This document shows positions 12,766-24,719 of a stretch of DNA of 64,000 nt, in pieces (position 1 is the first letter of the stretch; each line of letters starts with the position of its first letter). The translations under genes and the position numbers were made by a program. Under the pieces are notes generated by a model that worked only from the letters and a program-made list of their open reading frames with translations, ran no database searches and was not told where the DNA came from. This DNA is from Paraescarpia echinospica (taxonomy: Eukaryota > Annelida > Polychaeta > Sabellida > Siboglinidae): assembly GCA_020002185.1 (NCBI GenBank), contig CM034538.1, forward strand, positions 1,406,270-1,470,269, given 5' to 3'.

Positions 12766-13247
12766 ACTGTGTTGTAGGACACTTTTTATGAACATGTATT
12801 TAATCAAGTAATTTATTTTTATTATATAATATATTTAATTAGTTTATTATTATTTATCTTTTAATACAATTTTATATATTATAATATATATTCTTTTACT
12901 TAATTATCTTAATATTTGTGCAAATATGTCATGTATTTTAGTCACAATATATATATATATATACAATCTTGTAAAAAAAAAAAAATTATTATTTTTTCCG
13001 GCATCCTTACACATATATATTTTTACAATTGTTTCCATGTACGTTTTATAATGTGTGTATGCGTCTATGAACGGGCTGGTCCCGGAATTATGGCGCTATA
13101 GAAATGCTAGTAATAATAATAATAATACAATTTTCAACAGTACCAACAACATACTATATGTTTTTTGCTTTACATTACGCAATATGTCATCAAAATATCT
13201 TCAAACATGTACATTGGGTACTTTCTGGTGGGTTTACTTAACATTAG
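12766..13247. other. AT-rich stretch with (AT)n
   Basis: Probably the 3' UTR of the preceding LINE followed by unique AT-rich DNA. It has an AT dinucleotide run at 12948-12962 and a poly-A run at 12973-12985. A trinucleotide TAA run lies at about 13110-13127. No gene seen. Confidence 0.5.
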
Positions 13248-13255
13248 TACCGCAT

Positions 13256-15094
13256 GTTTGATAACAGACCGATATGTCTGTTATCAAACATCTACAAATT
13301 ACTCACAAAGATACTAACGAATACGCTAGAGAAGACACTCGACAAAAAACAACCACGGGAGCAAGCGTGACTCAGAAGCAGGTACTCAACGACAGATCAC
13401 ATACACGTCGTAAACAAACTGAAAGAGAAGTGCTGATAATATAATATCCCGCTCTGCATCGCTTTCGTCGACTACGAGAAGGTTTTCTACTCGGTGCAAA
13501 CTCAAACAATACTGACCTCCCTCCAAGAACAGGGGATAGAAGACGTGTTCATCGATCTCCTGAACGACATCTACACCAACAGCTCGGTGGCAGTCCACCT
13601 ACACAAAAAGAGCGATAGCATCAAGAGAGGAGTACGACAGGGTGACACCATATCGCCCAAGCTGTTTACTGTAACACTCGAATGCATATTCCGAAGACTG
13701 ATTTGAGATACCAGAGGCTTGCGGATAGACGGAGAATATCTCAGTCATCTTCGATTCGCCGACGACATACTCATATGCCCTACTACAAGAACCTCAAAAA
13801 AACGTTGCTGATGAAAGTGAAAAACAATGTCTGAAGATGAACATTTCGAAGACAAAATTTATGCTAGAAAATGACACACAAATATATATCAGCACCACGC
13901 AGATAGATAACGTTGAAAGCTAAGTCTATTTGGGACAGCGATACAGTATCAGAGACAACAACCAAGACAAGGAGATTCAAAGAAGAATCACCGCCGGCTG
14001 GACAGCTTTCGCCAAACACCGGGACATCTGCTTGAAGAGACAAGTCTGCAACTCATGAGTACTTCTAGCGATGACATACGGCGCGGAAACATGGGCACTC
14101 ACCATCCAGGCAAAGAACAAGCTAGCAGCCGCACAAACAAAGATGGAAAGAAGTATGTTAAACATCACATATCGGGAGAGAAAAACAAACATCTGAGTAA
14201 GAGAGAAGACAAAGGTCATAGACGTGATTTAACAAGATTTAACAAGATTTAATAAGATTTAACAAGATTGCCACCCAGAGAATTAACTCTAGGTGGCAGG
14301 TGGACAAGGAAGCCCTTTGGTTTATCGAGAGTCCAACCCTTTTATCTACATGTAGTTTTATCTGAGGTATGTGTCGATTTTATTTTTAAACATTAAAACA
14401 TGGTTAACCCTAAGTCCTTTTCTTTTACAGTAGTACTATGGTACCCCCCATTGTATATTCTACCTCTTCGTTCCCATGTCCTGTGTGGAGGCATTTACAT
14501 TTCCAAAAATTAAACAGCATTTGCCACTTTTCAGACCATTTAATCAACCTGTCAATATCATCTTGTAAATGCTGTCTATCTCCATCACTTTTAATCCTTC
14601 TAAACACTTTTGTATCATCCGCAAATTTCAACATCTTGCTTGTTATTTCATCATCCAAATCGTTGATATATATTAAGAATAATATAGGTCCTAGTACTAA
14701 TCCCTGTGGTACTCCACTCAATACCGATTTCCAGTTTGAAGCCTCCCCATCAACTACCACACTTTGTCTTCTGTCAATCAGCCGTTTTTCTACCCAGTTT
14801 ATTATACAGTGATAGAACAAATCAGAAGACAGAAGTGGACCTGGGCAGAGCACATCAGCAGACTACGAGATAACCGATGGACATCGCGTATCACAATCTG
14901 AAGACCTTACGAAGGGACACGATCTAGAGGAACACCAGCGAGACGGTGGAGAGACGAACTAGACGAGTACTGGAAGGACACCATCTGGCAGAGGATAGCT
15001 CAAGACAGGCAGATTTGAAAACGAATGCTGAGGCCTTCGCCTAATCACTGGACACTACATCTGCACAATGATGATGATGATGATGATGATGAGT
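13256..15094 (+). mobile_element. RTE-type LINE, 5'-truncated, with a fold-back 5' end and a nested CR1
   Basis: Same family as 5916-8135 in the opposite orientation. Recognisable parts are the RT stretch SVKRGVRQGDTISPKLF-like at about 13615-13670, FADDILI at about 13757-13776, and the C-terminus after 14815 (QKWTWAEHISRLRDNRWTS). It ends in (ATG)n at 15068-15092. The first 34 bases form a perfect hairpin (13256-13269 pairs with 13276-13289). A CR1 fragment splits it at 14230-14810. Confidence 0.8.
14230..14812 (-). mobile_element. CR1 LINE 3' fragment nested in RTE
   Basis: On the minus strand this reads NWVEKRLIDRRQSVVVDGEA, GVPQG, LFLIYINDLDDEITSKML and FADDTKVFRR, ending in the family's TTAAATCTTGT-type tail (plus strand 14229-14272). 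GTGA flanks both sides (ACGTGA at 14222-14229 and CAGTGA at 14807-14812), a likely target duplication. The 3' part of the RT C-terminus is deleted: sequence jumps from the region near 14430 to the element's last 150 bp. Confidence 0.8.
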
Positions 15095-15096
15095 AG

Positions 15097-15510
15097 GGCC
15101 TACCGCATCTTGAAACATGTTGGCGACAACACCAACTTCTTCACAATTTCTCTCTCGCTGTCATTCACGGTTGCGACTATGACTGCTCGCAAGGTTCGAT
15201 GCGTAGGAGTCCTCTCCAGGTCGGTCGGTCCAGGGCCAGGTAGTACCACAGTATGGTGTTTATTTCTTGTTTCTTCAGGTTACGTTTTATAATGACTTAG
15301 CAACGCTGTTTGGGGCGGCCTCTGTTCCTAATTCCTTCTGCTAGTTGGGAAAATAGAGTTTGTTTCGGAAATATGTTGTTCTCTATGCGAGCCACGCTAC
15401 CTGCCCATCTGAGGTTTGTCTGTAAGAGTAGTTGTTCCATGCTCGGGATGTTTGCTCTTTCGAGTATTTCTTCGTTTGTAATGTAGTCTCTCCATGCATG
15501 CTATTCCGCC
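15097..15510 (-). mobile_element. LINE C-terminal fragment (copy 1)
   Basis: Minus strand 15510-15380 reads WRDYITNEEILERANIPS and LRWAGSVARIENN, the C-terminal motif of RTE/L2-like proteins, with GRGRP-like sequence further on. The match stops abruptly at about 15508. Confidence 0.6.
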
Positions 15511-16683
15511 GCCGCTCAAATCTTAAAATCAAATTAAGAAACATTTCCCATATCTCGGTAGTTCGTAATTCCACGTATACTATTACTGGAAAGTTTACAC
15601 TTAGCATACTACTTGCACCAAGAGTATTTGGTGATTTATTCCAGTGTCAGCGGGAGCTTGGGGATGTTTGAGATGGTTTGAACCAACACTGGATGATGCA
15701 GCTCAGGCGTTGCTACTCGAATGACGATCTGTTGCTGCAGATCTTTTTGAGCCTCCAATTGCAACATATTTGATTTTCACCAAAACCATCAACAAAATTC
15801 ACAAAATAATACCAGTCTAACTATTGCAGGCTCACAGGTCCTTAACCAGGGGGGTTCGTGGACCCCCGTTTGAACACGCAACCCACTTTGTTTTCCCGCG
15901 AAACCAACAACATGGCTATCAATTAGTACTGTGAGATCTACAGTGAAATGTGCACCGAAATTGTACACGTAAATGTAAAGGTGATATATTATGGGGGTCG
16001 GACTAGCACCATTGATTTGGAATCCCTTGTAAAACGAACCCCTTTCCAGGTCGAAATGTATGCGTGGCGTACGTGTGTGTGTGGCGTACGTGTGTGCATG
16101 CGTGTACATTAGTGGGTATATGTGTGCACATATATGCGCGCGTGTGTGCCGCTAGTGCGTGCGTGTGCATGTGCATGTGTGTGCGAGCGTGTACGTACAT
16201 GTGTGTGTGCACATGCAATTCATTATTCACTTCCCTAAACGATGTTTGCAAAGCAACTTAACCACATCGTACCCCACGCATGACGACCGCATGGCGGCCT
16301 ATATAGTATAATGCTCAGTGATCTCTCGAGTAAGATCGGCTAAGAACGTTGCGTAATTCTCGAGGGAGCCCGCTGGTTCTATATATATATATAGGTTTCT
16401 ACATATGTCTTTACAAAACGTTACAATCGACGGGGTATCGAGGGATAGGCATCGCCCGATTTTTGATTGTGTAACTGTTGACAGGTCACCTGCAGTTGCT
16501 TGATGAGGAAGTCGACCGTCTGAGATCGAACTTCACATACGAATTCACCCTACTCAATTATACAGATATTAATTATAGTCGGTAAACTACAGATTAATTG
16601 TTCCCTCCGTATTGTTCATGTCACGCGCATTCGGCCAACAGGAGGATCGCCTTATCTCGGTAACAGATGTCAATGCCGGAAGA
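15511..16683. other. No gene; GT-rich low-complexity stretch
   Basis: Nothing coding was recognised. 16060-16220 is rich in GTGTGTACGTGTGTGCATGC-like repeats, and 16381-16394 is (AT)n. The words CTTAACCAGGGGGG at 15842 resemble hAT-type termini, but no partner end was found. Confidence 0.5.
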
Positions 16684-17740
16684 AATAATAATAATAATAA
16701 TTGCTTTATTCACAGACTCCATGCAACATACAAGTACATTATCATGGTTCTATATTTGTGTTATAAACAATAGTTACAATGTACCGAATGAAAAATCACC
16801 CGTCAACAAAATGTATATACAGGGAATTGAACCAGTATTTCCATATTCTTGACATGTATTTCACGTCACTATTAATAATGTTACAAATCAATATGTTTTT
16901 TGAGAACTGCAGTCGACATATAAACCTATATGTCAAATTTATAATAACAGCAGCACAGTTAGGTAAATTATTGTTAACAAACATTTCACTAGCACTACAG
17001 TATCTGTCATAACCTAACACCATTCGAAATATATTGTTGTAAGAGACATACAATTTCCTGATGTCATAGTTATGAAAATTCCACCATAGATGGGCAGTAT
17101 ACATAGGTGAGCAAAAAGTAGTAAACAATGTCTTCTTTACATCATTTGAACACATATGAAATTTTCTTATGATCATGTTGCCTTGTGCATACAACTGGCG
17201 ACATTGTCTAGATATATCATTGTCATCTAGCATACTATTTGAAATTATATGACCCAAATATTTTACAGATTCTACCTCACATAGTTTGTCGTTACCAAGC
17301 ATAAAACTTGGAAATTTAACATTCTTACAACTCTTGTTTCTAATTATCATGACCATACTCTTTTTGGCATTGTACCTTATGTCATGAGATACTCCATATT
17401 GATCACAGACGGTGAGAAGGGTCTGTAATCCCCTGCTGGACGGACAAAATACTACAAGATCATCAGCATACATAATATTATTTACACAATTATATCCTAC
17501 ATAACATCCTGTATTGCAACTATTAAGTACAGTGGATAAACCATCCACGTAAACACTGAACAAATAGGGGGATAAAATACCTCCTTGTCTAACTCCATTA
17601 CTTACATAAATACTGTCAGACACATGACTACCCCATCTTGCACACATCTGTTGGTTCGCATACCAAAACACTAGAATTCTAACAGTGTGCAGACCTATAT
17701 TTATATATGCGACCTGCAAATGTCATAATCAACCCACACG
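16684..17740 (-). mobile_element. Non-LTR reverse transcriptase fragment (copy 1)
   Basis: The minus-strand frame 17719-16796 (307 residues) has SNGVRQGGILSPYLFSVYVD, MYADDLVVFCPS (the catalytic YADD box) and VKYLGHIISN. It continues with RQLYAQGNMIIRKFHMC and a long C-terminus. The open frame ends before 16684, where an (AAT)n tail starts. The finger domain and endonuclease are missing (5' truncation at about 17740). It is one of the longest intact frames in the window. A related element lies at 37476-38626. Confidence 0.85.
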
Positions 17741-17925
17741 TAGTTAGTGCTTGCCAACTCGATCAGGGACCAGTGCTTTAATTTACGCAACACATTCGTA
17801 GTTCATTAGCTATGTTTTCACTGGTTGATGCTGGTAAACTTTAAAATGATTTTGTTTTGACTAAATTAAATCATCTAGGCTCACACCTCTTCTATCCTTA
17901 ATTATATATGTATATATATATACAC

Positions 17926-17956
<31 letters not shown>

Positions 17957-18537
17957 GTGTAATTAAATCAATTTCTTACAATAAACTATATATCGATTAT
18001 AAATTAATATCAGATATGTTAGTTAGTGTTAATTAACCATAATATTATAATTATTACACACAATTATATATGGTCTGAGTCTGCATTATAAGTGTCAGAA
18101 CAAGATCATTCTCGCTACATGGGATTGCTGTTGATGATGATGACATTATAAGTTCATGAGTTAATTAAAATATAATGTGGCTCTTGTGTTAAGGCATGGA
18201 ATTCGAGAGCTGACTACTTTGTTGTCTATTGCTGACGCTTGGCTGCGCTACTGTCGCCGTCTTTACACAGGAAGTAGCGAACGTTTTTTATAGCTGACGT
18301 TTTTTTAGTAGACGTAGTAGTCGTGTTTGTTTACAACGTTATCCTTGACGATATATAACGTATATGATTGGTTTGGTGATCGTCACTTGACCGCCTGTTG
18401 GACATTGAATAACAAGCGCGCTGAAGGGCGTGTCGATCATTAATTATTGACCGACGACCACCTATTTTGAGGACGCGATAGCTGCGGTCACGGCCAGTCA
18501 ACAACAGCACAGGCCACAGCCGCAAGCCACAACAGAC
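17741..18537. promoter_or_regulatory. Upstream region of the CPT1-like first exon
   Basis: Starts AT-rich, with an (AT)n block at 17905-17957, and becomes CpG-richer from about 18220. Possible TATA-like words lie at 18350-18360 (GATATATAACG). This is where a promoter for the following exon would be expected. No promoter can be fixed from sequence alone. Confidence 0.35.
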
Positions 18538-18879
18538 ATGAAGACGCACATCGACGCGGCCGCTGAAAAGCTGCAGTCTTCTAAAAATTCCTTCTATCGG
18601 TACATCAATCCTGTTACGGTTGGGACGGTGACTGCCGCGTCGATCTACCCGGTAACTCTGAACGCTGCCCACCAGTTCAAGTTCGCTATACCGTTGGCGG
18701 AACGATGGCTGGCCGCCTCCCGAACGTTCGGCACCGTTCCCGCTCGCGTCTACTTCATCGTCGTGGGCTTCTCGCTCGGATACGGCGTCTCCAAGGGACT
18801 TGGGTGGTTGAGGACGAAACTGCTCGAGGTCTTGTTCCGTTACCAAGGCTGGACCAAAGGCCGTTCTGTGACCACGAAG
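18538..18879 (+). CDS. CPT1-like gene, first coding exon (membrane-anchor region), copy 1
   Basis: The exon has 114 codons starting ATG at 18538 and ending in phase 0 at a GT donor (AAG then GTGCGTGC). CPT1 of the outer mitochondrial membrane starts with a cytosolic tail, two membrane helices and then a short conserved stretch before the catalytic domain. Here residues 70-88 (RVYFIVVGFSLGYGVSKGL) form a membrane helix, followed by LLEVLFRYQGWTKGRSVTTK. That matches the LLSYHGW...TK end of the second CPT1 helix region. Residues 20-42 may form a weak first helix. The usual CPT1 N-terminal regulatory tail of about 45 residues is not recognisable. Catalytic exons of the same family lie downstream on the same strand from 28853. 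The linking exon was not found. CpG-rich, GC-rich codon use unlike the flanks supports a real exon. The CPT1 reading is my inference from one motif plus context. Confidence 0.6.
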
Positions 18880-19982
18880 GTGCGTGCATGTTCATTCCTA
18901 GTTTCCTTCCTAGTTGTTTCCAGCACTCGGCAACGTTCTATTAACTGACTAGTCTGTATATATTGTGGTTACAATGTTATGATCTTATGAGGTCTTATTC
19001 AACTAGCCAGCCTTTTTCAGAACATTATCGCCATGCCGACCTTTGCTGGCACTGAGGGTGGTCACTGCCAGGGTGCTTGTCGTCCTCAGTGATTCTTTTA
19101 CGTCCCAAATTGAGGATCATTTTAGGACGTTGGGCCTCGGGCTAACCACGGTAGTCCGTAGTCACGCCGTTGTTGGAGTATGTTGATACCATGTGCTGAT
19201 ACGGACGTTGACTGTGTCTGGTATGCAGAGCACCCATTATGTCTTTATGATTAATCTGCTCACATTCACCAATAGCAATACGTTCCTTAATTAAGATCAA
19301 TCGGTTGTATTTTATATTTCGTTTTTGTCGCAATGGAATGGACGGAAAGTAGAATATTTTTATTTTAAACAAATACAATTAAATAAGACTTTTTTATAAT
19401 TAAATAATATTAATAATAAAGGTAATGGATAGTTCTTATATTTACTTCTAACACTGTGTTTATTCTCTATGAATGCTCAAAACATTTTAAAATCTACACT
19501 CACCCCTGGTTCATTTCCTCACCAATTTGAGCTTTTACAAAGTTTTTCAAGAATGGAATTTATTGCTGTATCTACAACTAACTATAAATAAGCCTTCGTG
19601 AATTTAGTTGTTACTTGTTGGGCATTTCCATGAAAACAGGGACATTGGTAATAAAATATGTTTATTGAATTTCCAAAGAATATAATTTTTTATGGTGGAC
19701 ATTACTTAAAGTTGTCAGAGAAAAACAATTTTCATTGTTTGCATGCCGCATTATGTGAAAATGCACCATTCAAATGTTATGTGCAGAATTTGCAAAATTC
19801 ACTCATCCAACATATCAATGATTAGGTGCCCCTTGCAACCTTTTTTCTAATTCAATCTGGGTTTGACTAATTGATACTATTTTGAGGCCTTAGTCTCATG
19901 TATTTTGAAAACAAAAATTGTATGTCTATTCTATTTTTTGGGAAAGGCTTCCAGACTTGGAAGGCAATCTTGTTAAATCTTG
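18880..19982. other. Intron or intergenic stretch, copy 1
   Basis: No exon was recognised. A 24-bp piece at 19962-19985 matches the CR1 3' tail (GGCAATCTTGTTAAATC). Confidence 0.45.
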
Positions 19983-20612
19983 TTAAAGGGAATAAAAACA
20001 TCTATTGCTCGAATTCATGTTATATTACATCCTGCTATCTATTTCCATGTCCACCAAGCCCAAAAAAAAAAAAAATTCAATGAATTAGAAATTCCACATT
20101 TTATGGTGTGCACCCGGACATTTTCGAATATGCATATTTTTGGCGCGCTTTTCGGGATGCCGAGATGTGACGTCACTTATGACTCAAACTCGCATCAGAC
20201 CGACCCTTTCCATGCATTCAGAGCATGTTTACAAGTATAGCTTTTGGGTCGAAACGAGCGTCAGAACGAGTTATTGTGCAATATTCCGACGTAATACAAA
20301 CACTAGTCATCATAGAGGAACAAACAGTTATCTTACGGTTCCACATGAATCGAATTTTATTCAAAACAACGAATGCAAATGGGCCTACAAGTCGATTAGG
20401 ATTCGCCGAACTTGGGCTCGTTTTCAGAATAATTATATCGAATGCAACCAACGGGAGATAATCTACACCAATAAACATACATAGCAAACATATATTGTAT
20501 CCAGCTACATAAAGTAACGTGTATAATCTCATAATATCACTAGAATATCGATATATGATGGAGTTGTACAATTTATCATAACAACTTAAATCAGTCAGAG
20601 AGTTTCCGTTGG

Positions 20613-20692
20613 TCCCGCTAGCTCAGTGGGTAGGCGCGTTGATTACTTGTCATTTATTTTACAATCGGGTGATGCCAGTTCAATCCTGACAG
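20613..20692 (+). repeat. tRNA-like sequence in left arm (copy 1)
   Basis: TAGCTCAGTGGGTAGG at 20620-20635 fits a pol III A box, and AGTTCAATCC at 20673-20682 fits a B box. The acceptor ends do not pair and the anticodon arm is abnormal, so it is a tRNA-derived repeat and not a working tRNA gene. Confidence 0.6.
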
Positions 20693-21157
20693 CATGCAAA
20701 CCTTTGATTTTCTATACGCTTTTTGTTTTTGTTTTCATAATATAAACAAAATCATTTTATAGTATAATGCACTGTTTGTAAATAATTTTAATTTTGTAGT
20801 AACTATTTATTCGCCACAAAAATGAAAATATGGTCATTATATAACGATATTTCTAAATTTTATTTATCCAAACAAATATAATGTAATGGATATATAATTT
20901 ATTAATTGTAAATATATTGTACGGTAATATATTGTAATTATATATGTGAAAACAGATTGAGATCTGTCTGGATAAATACAATTTAGAAACATCGTTATAT
21001 ATAATGACCATATTTTCATTTTTGTGGCGAATAAATAATTACTAAAAAAATAAAAAAATATTTACAAACAGTGCATTATAGTATAAAATGATTTTGTTTA
21101 TATTACTTTGTGAAAACGTAAACAAAAAAAGTGTAAAGAAAATCAAAGGTTTGCATG

Positions 21158-21243
21158 CTGTCAGGATTGAACCGGCGTCGCCCGATTGTAAAATAAATGA
21201 CAAGTAACCAACGCACCTACCCACTGAGCTAGTGGGACCAATG
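21158..21243 (-). repeat. tRNA-like sequence in right arm (copy 1)
   Basis: Reverse complement counterpart of the left-arm copy, with GGATTGAACC at 21168-21177 and CCTACCCACTGAGCTA at 21217-21232. Its A and B boxes are better preserved than in the left arm. Confidence 0.6.
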
Positions 21244-21520
21244 GAAACTCTCTGACTGATTTAAGTTGTTATGATAAATTGTACAACTCCTTCATATATC
21301 GATATTCTAGTGCTATTATGAGATTATACACGTTACTTTATGTAGCTGGATACAATATATGTTTGCTATGTATGTTTATTGGTGTAGATTATCTCCCGTT
21401 GGTTGCATTCGATATAATTATTCTTAAAACGAGCCCAAGCTCGGCGAAACCTAGTCGACTTGTAGGCCCATTTGCATTCGTTGTTTTGAATAAAATTCGA
21501 TTCATGTGGAACCGTAAGAC

Positions 21521-23628
21521 GGCAACAGAATGCTGGAATATATTAAAGAGTGAAATTAAGTGCATAGTCGATAAATTTGTACCATTCAAAAAACAAGGAA
21601 AACGGTCCAAAACGAAACACTTATCGAAAGAAGCCATTAGAAAAATTAAGTATAAACAAATGATGTGGAAGTCATATAGATGTACTGGAAATGATGAAGA
21701 CTACAACAGTTATAAAGAAGCACTTAACCAAGCTACAGCTGAAATTAGAAATTCAAAGAGAAGCTATGAACAACAATTAGCTAGTAATATAAAACATGAC
21801 AGCAAGAGTTTTTATGCGTATGTTCGAAGCAAACAGAAAGTTCAAGATAAGGTCGGTCCTCTAGAAGATAGTGCTGGAAATATAATATCAGAGGGATTCT
21901 TAATGGCAGAAGACCTGAATGAGTACTTTAGTTCAGTGTTTACCAGAGAAGATATTAGTTCACTGCCAGTACCAGAGGCTAAGTTCAAGGGGGCAGATTC
22001 AGACTATTTAGGACAATTAATTGTAACCCCGGAAATGGTAGGTAAGAAAATAAGGGCTATGAAGGATAATAAATCACCTGGAGTGGATGGTATTCCACCC
22101 AAACTACTATTGGAAATTGTAAAACAAATTAGCATACCGCTTGCAACAGTTTTCAACTTGTCATTAGAAGAGGGAGTGGTTCCTTTAGAATGGAAATAAG
22201 CAAACATTATACCGTTATTCAAAAAAGGTTCGAGAAACAAGTCAGAGAACTATAGACCAGTGAGTTTAACATCAGTGACTTGTAAATTATTAGAAAGACT
22301 AATTAAAGATCACATGGTGGATTTTCTTGTTAAACAAAACTTGATTAACCCATCTCAACATGGTTTTTTAAAGCGAGGTCATGCTTAACAAATATGTTAT
22401 GTTTTTGGAAGACATCACTAAGTGGGTAGATGAGGGATCACCAGTAGATATCGTCTACTTAGATTTTCAAAAAGCTTTCGACAAAGTACCACATCAAAGA
22501 TTACTGCTTAAACTAAAGGCCCATGGCATAGGAAATGGTATAATAAACTGGATAGAACAATGGCTGATTGACAGAAGACAACGTGTAGTAGTTGATGGGA
22601 GGCTTCAAACTGGAAATCGGTATTGAGTGGGGTACCACAGGGATCAGTATTAGGACCTATATTATTCTTAATATATATCAACGATTTGGATGATGAAATA
22701 ACAAGCAAGGTGTTGAAATTTGCGGATGATACAAAAGTGTTTAGAAGGATTAAAAGTGATGGAGATAGACAGCATTTACAAGATGACCTTGACAGGTTGA
22801 TCAAATGGTCTGAAAAGTGGCAAATGCTGTTCAATTTTGGGAAATGTAAATGCCTCCACACAGGACATGGGAACGAAGAGGTAGAATATACAATGGGGGG
22901 TACTGTACTAAGTACTACTGTAAAAGAAAAGGACTTAGGGTTAACCATTAGTGCTGATATGAAGGTTTCAGAGCAGTGCGGAATTGCAGCTTCAAAGGGA
23001 AATCAAATCCTTGGATTAATTAGGCGAAACATAACATATAAGGAAAAAGAGCTAATAATACCGCTGTACAAAACAATAGTTAGGCCTCATTTAGAATATT
23101 GTATTCAAGCGTGGAGGCCATATCGCAGGAAGGACATAGATATACTAGAAAGAGTGCAGAGGAGAGCAACTAAAATGATACCAAAACTGAGGGATCTTAG
23201 TTACGAAATACGCCTAAAAAATGCGGTTTAACAACACTAGAGACCAGGAGATTGAGAGGAGATCAGATAGAAGTGTTTAAAATATTGAAGGGTTATGAAA
23301 ATATTGATAGAAATATTTTTTTCTCAGTTAAGAAAGATAGAAGGACTAGAGGACATGAACTTACATTGGCAAAGGAGCAGAGTAGATTGGATATAAGAAA
23401 ATTTTCATTTTCACAAAGGACTGTAAATGAATGGAACAGATTACCTGCTGATTGTGTGGGTGCTAGTAGCGTGAATATGTTTAAAAATAAAATCGACACA
23501 TACCTCAGACGGGCGGGATACACATAGATAAAAGGGTCTGACTCTCGATAAGCCAAAGGGCTTCCTTGTCCACCTGCCACCTAGAGTTAATTCTCTGGGT
23601 GGCAATCTTGTTAAATCTTGTTAAATCT
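21521..23628 (+). mobile_element. CR1 LINE, 5'-truncated, inserted in the palindrome (copy 1)
   Basis: Encodes the end of the endonuclease linker and the RT: DNKSPGVDGIPPKLL, FQKAFDKVPHQRLLLKL, GVPQGSVLGPILFLIYINDL and FADDTKVF. The C-terminus has LEYCIQAWRPY and NEWNRLPADC. It ends with the tail TTGTTAAATCTTGTTAAATC. Breaks: a stop after PLEWK at 22197-22199, a frameshift near 22378, a frameshift around 22600-22623 and one near 23220. The arm sequence ACCGTAAG (21518) resumes as TAAGATAACTG (23630), giving a short target duplication. Confidence 0.9.
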
Positions 23629-23995
23629 TGTAAGATAACTGCTTGTTCCTTTATGATGACTAGTGTTTGTATTACGTCGGAATATTGCACAATAACTTGT
23701 TCTGACGCTAGTTTCGACCCAAAAGCTATCCTTGTAAACATGCTCTGAATGCATGGAAAGGGTCGGCCTGATGCGAGTGTGTCATAAGTGACGTCACGAT
23801 ACCACTTGATCACCTAGCTCATTAAAATTTCATTTTCCGCGGGAATTGCTTCACAGACGGGCTTAAAATCGAATTTATGCTACAAATGTATTTTTCTGTA
23901 TCTGTTTAATGTTGTCAAATGTTACATACAATGTTAAACTTTGTGTACACTTGGAAAAAGCAGTTTAGCTAATGCCTTATTTTTATTTCCTTTAA

Positions 23996-24719
23996 AGATT
24001 TGTTCATATGAAGATCTGGCCTAAATAGTATCTACAGTGACATATATTCTCTTTGCAACTTTCTGTATGCGGTTTTGGTAAAATAATCAGACAAGCAATA
24101 TACTTAAGTATTTATTTCTTGCTCCAGAATCAATTCAAGTTATTCTCAAAATTGGAATCTTTGATATATGACTGAGCAATATGATTATGCACATTGTTCT
24201 GTGTTGGTGTAATTGGTCAACTTACCTTTTCAAAAACCTTGGCTGTTCAATTTGATTTGGTAAGTGACCAGATCAATCTCTATGTATTGATGAAGGGCAA
24301 TTTCGCAGTAACCTAGGCCGCCAGTTATCATTGCTTTGACTGATTTTACTCTTCCAGAAATGCAAGTTAGTTGCTGGTTAATACCATTTTAAAGCATGGA
24401 TGTAAATATATAAAATCAAATATGTGAAGTCTTTGCAACTAACTTATCCACAATTTTAATAAAAAAAGACACTGCCATAAAAGCTTTGTGACTTGTGTTA
24501 TGCTACCCAATTTTGCATTACTAGCATTACACGTGACTCGTGTTACACATATATATTTAGTACATAATTTCATAACCTGTATACATTAGATATGGATGTT
24601 GTTAATATAATTTTGTTAGATACTTCCTACAGGAGATTTATAATTGACATTCTCAAGCTACCAGGGGTTTCTGTGTAAAATGAAAAATCCATAATTTTGT
24701 GACTTTCGTTACATTAGTC
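23996..24719. other. No gene recognised, copy 1
   Basis: AT-rich unique-looking sequence with no coding signature. It is identical in copy 2 (63181-63905). Confidence 0.5.

Larger units (their letters stand above)
19987..23991. mobile_element. TTAA-flanked palindromic DNA element with nested CR1 (copy 1)
   Basis: The left end is TTAA then AGGGAATAAAAA (19983 on). The right end is TTTTTATTTCCT then TTAA (23992-23995), so the termini are inverted and flanked by TTAA, the duplication used by piggyBac- and Kolobok-type elements. Inside, a left arm (20167-about 20880) is the reverse complement of a right arm (about 20985-21520, continuing at 23628-23797). A CR1 LINE split the right arm. Each arm holds a tRNA-like sequence. 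No transposase frame is present, so it is non-autonomous. Open frames such as 20218-20571 and the start of 21279-22199 are translations of the same arm. Confidence 0.75.

Noticed and set aside
16003..16261. His/Thr-rich and Cys/Val-rich frames
   Set aside because: Translations of GTGTGTACGTGTGC low-complexity DNA.
18331..18846. Minus-strand frame of 171 codons opposite exon 1
   Set aside because: Shadow of the GC-rich exon. The plus-strand frame has the CPT1-like motif, start context and donor.
20613..20692. True tRNA gene
   Set aside because: A and B boxes are present, but the acceptor stem does not pair, the anticodon arm is abnormal, and it is part of a repeated palindromic element.
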